NCBI GenBank assembly: GCA_003551805.1
Contig: PUNR01000042.1
Coordinates: 1-11,549 of the forward strand
Direction: 5' to 3'
Source of the DNA: Loktanella sp.
GTDB taxonomy: Bacteria; Pseudomonadota; Alphaproteobacteria; Rhodobacterales; Rhodobacteraceae
Length of the DNA: 11,549 nt
Position 1 is the first letter of the stretch; every line of letters begins with the position of its first letter. Under the pieces are notes generated by a model. That model did no database searches and was not told where the DNA came from. It saw only the letters and a program-made list of their open reading frames with translations. Position numbers and translations under genes: made by a program. Below, in pieces: positions 1 through 6,111 of this stretch.

Positions 1-668
1 AGCCAGAAACTGTCCTGAATCCGCGTCATCGACGCATCCAGAAACAGACTGTCGATCCTTTTGGGGTCCAGCAGCGCATCGCGGATGCCTGCGGTCGGTT
101 CCTGCTTGAGATCATGCGCGAGCGGTGCAAAGGCCAGATCGGCATCCACCAGCGCGACACGGCCAAGGCCGCCGGTCTTGCTGGCAAGCCGTGCAAGGTT
201 CTGTGCCAGCGCGCTTGCGCCGACGCCGCCCGTGCAACCGGCGATCCCGATGATCTTTGCGGTGCTGGCTTGTGGGGCGTTTTGGCCATTGGCCAGGGCA
301 AAAGCAGTCAATACATCTTTGGTTGGCGCCGGGAACGCAAAATAATCCACCGCACCCGCCGCCCGGATCGCGCGGTAAGAGGCCAGATCATCCGCCCGCC
401 CCAGCACGACCAGCCGCGCCCCTGATTGCGCCACTGATGCGACACTGTCACAAGCTTGATCCATCCCCTCGTTGCCGATCTCTGCGATCAGCCGTTCGGC
501 AAGGGGCCGGTCGAACGTCAGCCGCCCCGCGCCCAAAAGGCCGCCACGATGGATATGCGCGGAGTCCCAGCCACCCTGCTGTGCCACCAGCGCCGCCGTG
601 CTGCAACCATCATCGGTCAGCATATAGGCACCGAAAGCGGGGCTTGTTGTGTCGCGCAATTGAATCAT
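1..668 (-). CDS. TadZ/CpaE-like Tad pilus localisation ATPase (partial, C-terminus beyond left edge)
   Basis: The first 222 residues of a protein that continues past the left edge. TadZ/CpaE proteins are ParA/MinD-like factors that place the Tad (Flp) pilus machine at the cytoplasmic side of the membrane. Residues 1 to about 130 would be the receiver-like N-terminal domain. Then comes a strand-loop with a degenerate P-loop, GCTGGVGAS at 144-152, followed by an ALVDADLAF strand at 172-180 that matches the Walker A-prime region of the ParA/MinD class. Neither the signature Lys (Thr146 here) nor the P-loop Lys (Ala151) is present, as is known for atypical TadZ/CpaE proteins. The ATG at 668 is preceded by AAGAGG at a good distance. 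It lies 75 nt downstream of the Flp pilin stop on the same strand and is probably co-transcribed with it. A generic ParA-like ATPase is the alternative, but the pilin neighbour argues for Tad. Confidence 0.83.
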   Translation of the reverse strand, partial: MIQLRDTTSPAFGAYMLTDDGCSTAALVAQQGGWDSAHIHRGGLLGAGRLTFDRPLAERLIAEIGNEGMDQACDSVASVAQSGARLVVLGRADDLASYRAIRAAGAVDYFAFPAPTKDVLTAFALANGQNAPQASTAKIIGIAGCTGGVGASALAQNLARLASKTGGLGRVALVDADLAFAPLAHDLKQEPTAGIRDALLDPKRIDSLFLDASMTRIQDSFW

Positions 669-713
669 CGGGTTTACCTCTTGGACGCAGGGGGAGCTTT
701 GCCTATGTCTGCA

Positions 714-731
714 TGTCCGATAACGCGGACA
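714..731 (-). other. Hairpin between flp and the TadZ-like gene
   Basis: A 6-bp perfect stem, TGTCCG (714-719) and CGGACA (726-731), closes a 6-nt loop. A second pair of arms, CTTTGC (697-702) and GCAAAG (732-737), lies outside it. It sits in the 75-nt gap just after the pilin stop. It could protect the pilin mRNA or partly attenuate transcription into the next gene, as expected when a major pilin needs more product than its downstream genes. No T tract follows, so it is not a classical terminator. The role is inference. Confidence 0.35.
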
Positions 732-743
732 GCAAAGCGGTCA

Positions 744-929
744 TCACTCGAGCGCTTCTGCCAGTGCAGTATCCACTTTCACGAATCCGCTTTTCACATT
801 TTCTCCCAAGGTTACGACCGTCCCGACGATCACAGCGGCGATCAGGGCTGCGAACAAACCGTATTCGATGGCGGCTGCGCCATCTTCGTCACGGGCAAAG
901 GTTTTGAGCGATTTATAGAGGGTCTTCAT
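744..929 (-). CDS. flp: Flp family type IVb pilin
   Basis: A 61-residue prepilin of the Flp/type IVb class, the major subunit of Tad pili used for adhesion and biofilm formation. The leader is short and basic (residues 1-17). It ends at Gly17 in the prepilin-peptidase motif DGAAAIEY, with the Glu and Tyr of the Flp signature at mature positions 5 and 6. A hydrophobic helix follows (YGLFAALIAAVIVGTVVTL), then a short hydrophilic tail. Length and layout are typical for the family. The ATG at 929 is preferred over an upstream in-frame GTG at 956, because GGAG lies a few bases before it and the leader then has the usual length. The next gene on the same strand is the TadZ-like protein, which supports a Tad locus continuing to the left. 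Prepilin peptidase, secretin and the TadA ATPase are not in the window. Confidence 0.93.
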   Translation of the reverse strand: MKTLYKSLKTFARDEDGAAAIEYGLFAALIAAVIVGTVVTLGENVKSGFVKVDTALAEALE

Positions 930-1395
930 GGCTGTCTCCGACTTGTTGGGGATCACCGGGAAATTCCGGTATCATCACTACAACGTCAGACGATCGCCGT
1001 ATGTAAATGTTTGTGAACGATTGGACGACATAGCTCATACTAGGGTCTTATGTATTCCACCCTTCTGACATAGACGGTACGACACGCGGCGACAGTTCAG
1101 ACGCGGTTAGTCAGTAAAAATAGGGGAATCAGTTTATTTGTGTGGTCCCGTTCTAGCTTGACGCTATCGCCGCGCGATTCACGCCACAAGACTGGCGACC
1201 CGAAGGACAGCAGCGTTTGCCAAAAGATAGCGGCACCCGACAGTCGCAGTCGTTTATTGGACCTGTCGCGGACACGTGCCGCATCACGTGCTTGTTTAGC
1301 AGTTCATGGCGCGTGCGACCGTTAAATGATTAAACCCAGCCGTTCTGGATGGGGTTGCGCGGCGCGATGCAGTTGCAAGCGTTTTGCACAAAACA
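930..1395. other. Intergenic region upstream of flp, no gene seen
   Basis: A 466-nt stretch without a convincing gene; the only plus-strand open frame (1140-1325) has no recognisable content and no ribosome binding site. It should hold the flp promoter on the minus strand, but I could not identify a convincing -35/-10 pair. A short inverted repeat, ACCGG (955-959) and CCGGT (966-970), lies in the likely flp leader. The left end is AT-rich (about 1000-1140) compared with the pilus genes. Confidence 0.5.
1321..1356 (-). terminator. Weak candidate terminator after the RlpA-like lipoprotein gene
   Basis: Read on the minus strand, AACCCC (1356-1351) can pair with GGGTT (1337-1333), or an inner CCAG with CTGG, around a short loop. 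The mixed sequence TTTAATCATTTAAC follows. The stop codon of the lipoprotein gene is about 40 nt upstream. The stem is imperfect and the T tract is broken, so this is only a candidate. Confidence 0.25.
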
Positions 1396-1884
1396 TCATT
1401 CGGGTGCGACAATCGCGTCTTCTTGCAAGTTCTGCGACCTAACACGCTGATCTCGGATTGCCGTAACCCTTAATTCAGTTGGCTTGCCATCGTCGATCCC
1501 GAGCGCGGCTGCGGCCTCGGCCGAAACCTGAAATGCCGGGCCTTGTGTTACGTTCTGGCGTCTGAATAGTTGCCCCACGACGGTCGCGCCCGAAGCAACA
1601 TTTGCGATTAAAACCCGCTCTGGCAGCTCGACATCAACGTGGGCAACCCACACGTCACCAAAGCTTGGCAAGCCGTTCCAAAGTCCAAAAGCCGTGACAT
1701 CATAAATGTCCGGCCTGAGCACGTCGATTTCTGTGCTGGTATTGGTATCCGGCGTAAAAATCGCGGCGCGCTGCACAAGCGGCTCGACGAAATCGCATGC
1801 AGATACCCAAAACGGCAAGCCGATGATTCCTGAACGGATCATCAAATTGAATAAGGCGTAAAGCGCTGGTTTTGAGGCTGTCAT
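1396..1884 (-). CDS. RlpA-like (double-psi beta-barrel) lipoprotein without SPOR domain
   Basis: A 162-residue predicted outer-membrane or periplasmic lipoprotein. The N-terminus has a hydrophobic stretch ending in the lipobox-like VSAC with Cys30. Residues about 60-143 (from DIYDVTAFGLWNG to ELRVTAIR, including VWVAHVD, PERVLIANV and GQLFRRQ) resemble, from memory, the RlpA-like domain of Rhodobacterales SPOR-domain lipoproteins. In those proteins this part is followed by a long linker and a C-terminal peptidoglycan-binding SPOR domain. Here the protein ends about 20 residues after the domain, and no SPOR remnant is seen downstream in the same direction. The start is uncertain. ATG 1884 has a weak AGGTCGAG upstream; ATG 1842 would give a compact 16-residue signal peptide (MIRSGIIGLPFWVSAC) but has no clear ribosome site. 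GC is lower than in the flanking operons. It could be a truncated paralogue or a short divergent family member. Confidence 0.65.
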   Translation of the reverse strand: MTASKPALYALFNLMIRSGIIGLPFWVSACDFVEPLVQRAAIFTPDTNTSTEIDVLRPDIYDVTAFGLWNGLPSFGDVWVAHVDVELPERVLIANVASGATVVGQLFRRQNVTQGPAFQVSAEAAAALGIDDGKPTELRVTAIRDQRVRSQNLQEDAIVAPE

Positions 1885-2132
1885 TGCTCGACCTGGTACC
1901 TGTTTCCGACCCATAATCCTCAACGGCAGTCTGCGCGAAAAACTTACATGGTGTGACGTCACCGTAGCCGCCAAGACGTTTTACGCTGAAGCGCTGCGCA
2001 CGGACCAAATGGGCTGCCAAAGTCATGCCTTGGACCAATGTAGCAATGGCAGGCTATCCTACTTCGGGCTTAGAAGTGGCCTGACAGGTGTTTTCTCGGC
2101 GACGTTTTACAGCATTTTTGTGTGGGTTAGAT

Positions 2133-2146
2133 CGTTGCGCGCAACG
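2133..2146. promoter_or_regulatory. Perfect 14-bp palindrome, possible operator
   Basis: CGTTGCGCGCAACG is exactly self-complementary. Its shape, TTG-CGCG-CAA, fits a dimeric helix-turn-helix repressor site, and it lies upstream of the lipoprotein gene and downstream of the chemoreceptor terminator. No copy was noticed elsewhere in the window. The function is inference; it could also be a small hairpin with no role. Confidence 0.3.
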
Positions 2147-2170
2147 CTTTGCAGGTCACGACGCCGATCC

Positions 2171-2189
2171 AAAACGGGAAATCTCCCGC
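2171..2189 (-). terminator. Probable intrinsic terminator of the chemoreceptor gene
   Basis: On the minus strand, CGGGA, a GATT loop and TCCCG form a 5-bp GC-rich stem, extendable by one G-T pair, followed directly by TTTT. It starts about 18 nt after the TAA stop of the chemoreceptor gene. The stem is short, so termination strength is uncertain. Confidence 0.5.
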
Positions 2190-2206
2190 GGGGGCATGTC
2201 GAATGG

Positions 2207-3292
2207 TTACAATTGTTGGGTGACAACGCCTTTCCAGCCGAGCCCGCTATAGGTCTCGAAACCCTCAGAGTTATGGTAAGCGATCAGCAACTTTTCATTT
2301 GTGAAAAATCCGACGTTTGCATTCTGATCATCTGGGATGATGATCGTCTCTTTCAGAAACCCGGTATCGTCGGAAGAGGCGATAACCCTGTTGTGCCTAT
2401 CAACCAATAAGACACGCGTATTCTTCGCGCGCATTTTTGCATCCATGCGCGCCGAGGCAACGATAGATTTTGCCTGCGAGGCCCAATCAAAGCAGGTGAC
2501 CATCACACCGCAGATCTTCCCGCTTTTGCTTCCGTTTTCGCGTATCGCACAGCTGTATGCCAAGACTTTTCCATCATTTAACAGCGGCATGTGCATCACG
2601 TCACTTGTCTCAAAATGATCCCCGGAGGCATGGTTCAGTGCAGCTTTAAACCACGGCATTTCTTTGATCGAAGAACCGCATATATCGAAGATGCCTGGTC
2701 GCGCATTGGCCAGAATTTTGCCGTCGAGCCCGCAAATCCATATATCTAGATAGATGTTGTAAGCATCAAGGATTACCCCCAACCGCTGCGATGCCTCTTG
2801 AAGATATGCAGGTGAACTGGTCGACAAAGCCTGCACAAAAGACGCATCTGTAGCCCACCATCTGACGTCGCAAGTTCGTTCGTAAAGGTTGCGGTCAATC
2901 GTATCGACCGCAGTATAGGCCAAATCGACAAGTCGCTCGCCTGCGGCGTATTTTTCCATTTGTGCTATATCGGCTGTCAAGTCGACCAATCGCCGACTTA
3001 GATCGGTTTGAATGTCATCCGCGACAGAGCTTACTTCATCACTCACAGACGAAACCTCTTGGGCGACGACTGAAAATCCTCGTCCAGCGGTTCCAGCGCG
3101 CGCAGCTTCAATTCTTGCATTGAGCGCCAGCATCTTCATTTTAGTGGTAATCTTCTGGATCTGAAGAACACTCTGGCTTGCGAACTTTTCCGCGTCGGCG
3201 ATCTTTGTGGCAACCGTGTTAAGCGTGACACGTGTATCGGTCGCGCTGGTTGGTCTTGTGGGGGTTGGCAAGATGCTATCCTTTTCAATCAC
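2207..3292 (-). CDS. Soluble methyl-accepting chemotaxis-like protein with C-terminal Cache-type sensor domain
   Basis: A 361-residue protein with no membrane segment. Residues about 52-83 are a clear chemoreceptor hairpin tip (MKMLALNARIEAARAG, then GRGFSVVAQEV), the part that contacts CheA/CheW. The coiled coil around it is short: about 50 residues before the tip and 40 after. A connector with the conserved-looking IDRNLYERTCDVRWWATD (132-149) leads into an alpha/beta region (about 165-361). Its motifs, including DIWICGLDGKILA, PWFKAAL and GLGWKGVVTQ, resemble PDC/Cache sensors. The order is reversed from a classical receptor, where the sensor is N-terminal and the tip near the C-terminus. 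Proteins of this build are known in proteobacteria, usually as soluble sensors of unknown ligand. The start is a GTG, since a stop lies just upstream in frame; the ribosome site (AGAG) is weak. No che genes are near, so the signalling partner is unknown. GC is distinctly lower than in the operons to the right. Confidence 0.82.
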   Translation of the reverse strand: MIEKDSILPTPTRPTSATDTRVTLNTVATKIADAEKFASQSVLQIQKITTKMKMLALNARIEAARAGTAGRGFSVVAQEVSSVSDEVSSVADDIQTDLSRRLVDLTADIAQMEKYAAGERLVDLAYTAVDTIDRNLYERTCDVRWWATDASFVQALSTSSPAYLQEASQRLGVILDAYNIYLDIWICGLDGKILANARPGIFDICGSSIKEMPWFKAALNHASGDHFETSDVMHMPLLNDGKVLAYSCAIRENGSKSGKICGVMVTCFDWASQAKSIVASARMDAKMRAKNTRVLLVDRHNRVIASSDDTGFLKETIIIPDDQNANVGFFTNEKLLIAYHNSEGFETYSGLGWKGVVTQQL

Positions 3293-3726
3293 GCCATCGC
3301 GCTCTGGTTATCAAACGGCAAAAAAGATGTGATCTTTATGCTGCTAAGTGATGGTATCTTTGAAAATGTGTATAAATACCCTACTTGCTTGCAGATGAGC
3401 CGAGCTTAGCGCCGCAGGCGAAAGCGAAAGCCTTGGATCATACAAGCCAACAGCAGGTGCAGGGCTAAAGCTGAAGCACTTCGCGCCCCACGGTTGGACG
3501 CATTCACCTGATGCGCGGCCTGCAATCCGCTGCACACCGCGGCTATTTTCCCGAGGACTGATGTATAGGTCTGTCTATCTTTCGATAGATCGTCTTTGCG
3601 GCTGCTTCATCCGAAAGTATGACAGGTTCACCGCGTGATCATGCGGACTATGCGTCATGAGGTCTGACCGCATGTTTTCGTAACTCCGCTGGTTCCCACA
3701 CGTCACTCATGGCTGGAGACCTAATT
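3293..3726. other. Divergent intergenic region between chemoreceptor and S8 protease genes
   Basis: A 434-nt region between a minus-strand and a plus-strand gene, so both promoters should be here. I see no convincing consensus promoter. The part next to the chemoreceptor (about 3310-3390) is AT-rich. A minus-strand open frame at 3344-3535 has no recognisable protein content. A small hairpin, TCTATC (3574-3579), TTTC loop and GATAGA (3584-3589), lies about 140 nt before the protease start. Confidence 0.5.
3714..3719 (+). promoter_or_regulatory. Ribosome binding site that favours a TTG start for the S8 protease
   Basis: TGGAGA contains GGAG eight bases before the TTG at 3727. The in-frame ATG at 3709 lies upstream of this site and has no Shine-Dalgarno sequence of its own. 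Starting at TTG also removes six residues (MAGDLI) that do not look like the beginning of a signal peptide. Confidence 0.55.
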
Positions 3727-4641
3727 TTGCAACGCTTGCTTGTCTTTGCTGTGTTAATTCTTGTCGCTGCCTGTCGCGGCGGTGGCGATAGCAGTTCAAC
3801 GATACAGACCGATCTTGGTCCTGACCTATCGGTAACGATAGCTGATCTGATTGTCGAAGGGCCGACAACAGGGGATCTCGCTAGCCCATGGAACCGATAT
3901 TTCGTGTCATCATATGACGCGGACAAGGTGGCCGCCATGCGAGACCACCCCGGATTTCGCGCAAACGATTTCTCTTGGGCGGGTCGACGGTCCAATCCCT
4001 TGTTGGCGTCGCGACTGGATTATGCGCTGTCAACAGGGCTGACTGGCGCAGGACAGATTGTGTCGCTGATAGACAATGCTGTTCGGCTGAACCACGAACA
4101 ATTCGCCGGAAAAACAATTTATACGTCGGGATCTGCACCTGCTTCAGGTGACTATCATGGGACCGCCGTTGCGTCGATCATGGCGGGTACTGGTGACGCT
4201 GGGGGTATGATCGGAATTGCGCCAGCAGCAGACATCCATCAAGGCTATCTTGATTTCAACTCGGGCATTAGCTGGACATCACTACGCGACCATATGAACG
4301 CTGCTGCTGATGTGGGGGCGGTGGTGTCGAATAATTCCTGGGGGCTGACCGGCCAGACGGTGGCGAACAACAATGTCGCGACCTATTTCAACGACCGTAA
4401 TAGACGCCGCTACGTCGATGGCCTGCGCAATTTCGCGCAAGACGGCGTGATCGTCTTTGCGATGCAGAATGATGTCGCAGCGACCAGCGCGTCGCTTATG
4501 GCCGCTTTGCCTTTGGGTGTGCCCGATCTGGAAAAGAACTGGATTGCGGTGATCAATGCGATTCCGATTTTAACGATGACCGGATTATCAGCGCCACCCG
4601 TCAATCTACTGCCTGCCTTGAAACGGCGAGGTTCTGCATGA
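3727..4641 (+). CDS. N-terminal fragment of the S8 protease: lipoprotein signal, Asp and His of the triad
   Basis: In numbering from the upstream ATG at 3709, a signal peptide (QRLLVFAVLILVAAC) ends in the lipobox LVAAC with Cys22, followed by a polar GGGDSSS linker that suits a surface lipoprotein. The subtilisin blocks follow in order: catalytic Asp122 in VSLIDNAV, catalytic His150 in DYHGTAVASIMAG, the substrate-binding segment VVSNNSWG (205-212) and the oxyanion-hole Asn254 in VIVFAMQND, where the usual Gly before Asn is Gln. After Ala284 the last 26 residues are out of frame and meaningless. The frame closes with a TGA that overlaps an internal ATG (ATGA at 4638), which could by chance allow restart of the second half. 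Alone it lacks the nucleophile and cannot be an active protease. Confidence 0.75.
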   Translation: MQRLLVFAVLILVAACRGGGDSSSTIQTDLGPDLSVTIADLIVEGPTTGDLASPWNRYFVSSYDADKVAAMRDHPGFRANDFSWAGRRSNPLLASRLDYALSTGLTGAGQIVSLIDNAVRLNHEQFAGKTIYTSGSAPASGDYHGTAVASIMAGTGDAGGMIGIAPAADIHQGYLDFNSGISWTSLRDHMNAAADVGAVVSNNSWGLTGQTVANNNVATYFNDRNRRRYVDGLRNFAQDGVIVFAMQNDVAATSASLMAALPLGVPDLEKNWIAVINAIPILTMTGLSAPPVNLLPALKRRGSA

Positions 4642-5858
4642 CCGCCAATGGCCAGATCAGGGTGGCCACAGCGGCGAGCAACAGTTCTTATGAAGTTGGT
4701 ACAGGCGCCTCTTTTGCTGCGCCGCAAGTTTCGGGCGCTGTGGCGCTGCTTGCCGAGGCATTTCCCGATCTGACCGCCCCCCAACTGCGCGATCGCTTGC
4801 TGGCCACGGCGGATAACGGGTTTTTCCCGCATGACGGCGTGGTGGAATTCGCCCCCGGCGTGGCGCATGGCTATAGCGCTGAATTCGGTCATGGCTTTCT
4901 GGACCTGCGTGCGGCTTTACTGCCGATTGGCGGTGCGGTGGTGCCGATGGCGCAGGGTGGTGCGCTGCCCTTGGGGCAAGTGGCTATCGTTTCAGGTGCA
5001 GCGACGGGTGATGCACTGGCGCAGGCGCTGGGATCGGTGCCGATCCTGTCGACCGACCAGCTTTATGGACGCTTTGATGTGACAGGTGATGTGCTGACCG
5101 CGCAGGCTGGGCGGCTGGATGCGGGGGCCAATCCGCTGATGGCAGCCCTAGCAAACGCGTCAGACCCTTGGGGTGCGACCCCCGGTGGCACATTCCTGGG
5201 TGGTCAGGTGACAGAGCTCTTGGATGGAGGCGAAGGGCTGACGGCATCCATCATCACCGCCGAGGGGTTGGCAGGTCTGCATCTGGCGCGGGCTGTCGAT
5301 CTGGGGCAAGGCGCGCTGCGGCTGGGGCTGACCAGCCTGTTCGCAGAAGATCAATTCATGGGGATCACACTGGATGCGGCGGCCGGGCGGATCGGATCGC
5401 AGGCCCATGCGCTCGCCTTTGACCTGACCCATCCGTTGGCGCAAGACGCAGCCTTGCGGCTTAGTGCCGAAGTCGGGCTTGCCACGGGCTGGGCTCAAGG
5501 CGTGATCAGCGATCTGGACCCTGCGCGTTTCCACCGGATCGGGCTGGCGCTCGACCGAAGCGGAGTGTTTGCGCGCGGCGATCAGCTTTCGGTTTTCCTA
5601 CGTCAGCCGCTGGTAGTGACCGCAGGACAGGCGCGGGTCGATCTGCCAATGCAAATGGCGGATGGCACCATCGGTCACACCAGCTATGATATCGGGCTGG
5701 CACCCGAGAACAGACAAGTGGATCTGGGCTTTGCCTATCAGCAGCCCTTGTCGCGCGCCGCGAACCTGTCGTTGGGCTTAATGGCCAGTGAGAATGACGC
5801 CAATACCGCAGGTAAGCACGGTCTGGCAGCATTCATCGGGGTCCATTTCCAGATGTGA
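4638..5858 (+). CDS. C-terminal fragment of the S8 protease: catalytic Ser and barrel-like domain
   Basis: The frame is open back to at least 4560, so ATG 4638 is an internal Met of the original gene. The nucleophile block is GASFAAPQVSGAVALL, with Ser25 (codon at 4710) as catalytic residue; Ala replaces the usual Thr just before it. The protease fold ends around HGYSAEFGHGFLDLRAAL, about residues 76-93. A Gly/Ala-rich passenger-like segment of about 120 residues follows. The last 180 residues or so alternate polar and hydrophobic positions (for example GALRLGLTSLF, AALRLSAEVGLA, RANLSLGLMA-type strands), which suggests an outer-membrane beta-barrel. The C-terminus is HFQM rather than the usual terminal Phe or Trp. 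GC is higher than in the first half. Without the upstream signal sequence this part would not be exported. Confidence 0.75.
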   Translation: MTANGQIRVATAASNSSYEVGTGASFAAPQVSGAVALLAEAFPDLTAPQLRDRLLATADNGFFPHDGVVEFAPGVAHGYSAEFGHGFLDLRAALLPIGGAVVPMAQGGALPLGQVAIVSGAATGDALAQALGSVPILSTDQLYGRFDVTGDVLTAQAGRLDAGANPLMAALANASDPWGATPGGTFLGGQVTELLDGGEGLTASIITAEGLAGLHLARAVDLGQGALRLGLTSLFAEDQFMGITLDAAAGRIGSQAHALAFDLTHPLAQDAALRLSAEVGLATGWAQGVISDLDPARFHRIGLALDRSGVFARGDQLSVFLRQPLVVTAGQARVDLPMQMADGTIGHTSYDIGLAPENRQVDLGFAYQQPLSRAANLSLGLMASENDANTAGKHGLAAFIGVHFQM

Positions 5859-5864
5859 AAAGCA

Positions 5865-5884
5865 GCCTTCACAAGGCAAATTTT
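5865..5884 (+). terminator. Candidate terminator after the S8 protease gene
   Basis: GCCTT, a CAC loop and AAGGC form a 5-bp stem starting seven bases after the TGA stop of the protease, followed by AAATTTT. The stem is short and the T run has only four bases, so this is a plausible but weak intrinsic terminator. Confidence 0.4.
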
Positions 5885-6025
5885 ATGATTGCTCATCAGC
5901 GGGCGGTCTGTAACCGACGCTGGCGGAATTAATCAAACGTCTTTCATCTTGTGTGACGAATACATGCTGACATCGGTATAGTTTGGCGAGGATCGCAAAC
6001 CCCACAGGCGCGTTTCGACGATGCC

Positions 6026-6050
6026 GCTTTCGTTAGCCGTTGCCGAAAGC
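6026..6050 (+). repeat. 7-bp inverted repeat upstream of the aldo/keto reductase
   Basis: GCTTTCG (6026-6032) and CGAAAGC (6044-6050) are exact reverse complements with an 11-nt spacer, about 60 nt before the reductase start. They could be an operator or a leader hairpin. No regulator gene is in the window to pair it with, and a chance match is possible. Confidence 0.25.
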
Positions 6051-6111
6051 ACTTGGAAGCGTCCGGCCCCCGGCCTAGGTTCGGACCGTATCAAACCAAG
6101 GATTGAAAATC

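Larger units (their letters stand above)
1885..2206. other. Intergenic region between lipoprotein and chemoreceptor genes
   Basis: A 322-nt stretch with no supported gene. It contains the likely terminator of the upstream chemoreceptor gene and a perfect 14-bp palindrome, both listed separately. It should also contain the lipoprotein promoter on the minus strand, for which I see no clear consensus. Confidence 0.5.
3727..5858 (+). pseudogene. S8 (subtilisin-family) autotransporter-like lipoprotein protease, disrupted by one frameshift
   Basis: Two overlapping frames together encode one secreted serine protease of about 710 residues. The 5' frame supplies the lipoprotein signal and the catalytic Asp and His. 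The 3' frame supplies the catalytic Ser and the C-terminal region. Near 4560 the first frame changes from good subtilisin sequence (WIAVINA) to unrelated residues. The other frame continues sensibly from 4560 with DSDFNDDRIISATRQ. Restoring one base at that point (for example GCG-GAT in place of GCGAT) joins the halves exactly; the corrected length is a multiple of three. A lipobox plus subtilase plus barrel-like C-terminus resembles NalP of Neisseria and SphB1 of Bordetella, surface lipoprotein autotransporters that process other surface proteins. Either the gene is a recent pseudogene or the base is a sequencing error; the intact motifs on both sides favour a very recent or artefactual event. 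Confidence 0.82.

Noticed and set aside
257..907. 216-codon plus-strand open frame across the pilus genes
   Set aside because: It runs antisense to both the TadZ-like gene and the Flp pilin; the Pro/Arg/His-rich translation is typical of a shadow frame.
1140..1325. 61-codon plus-strand open frame in the gap right of flp
   Set aside because: No ribosome binding site, no motif, Arg/Ser-rich composition; treated as noncoding.
1381..1394. GTTTTGCACAAAAC palindrome just after the lipoprotein stop codon as a terminator
   Set aside because: AT-rich short stem with no T tract following on the minus strand; not a credible terminator.
3344..3535. 63-codon minus-strand open frame upstream of the chemoreceptor gene
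   Set aside because: No Shine-Dalgarno sequence and no recognisable protein features; would lie in the expected promoter region.
3640..3674. Inverted repeat CATGCGG / CCGCATG upstream of the S8 protease
   Set aside because: Only 7 bp with a 21-nt spacer in a long gap; could easily be chance and no second copy was seen.
4638..5858. The 3' half of the protease as an independent gene coupled through ATGA
   Set aside because: Its frame is open back to about 4560 with sensible protease sequence, and it lacks a signal peptide; a frameshifted single gene explains it better.
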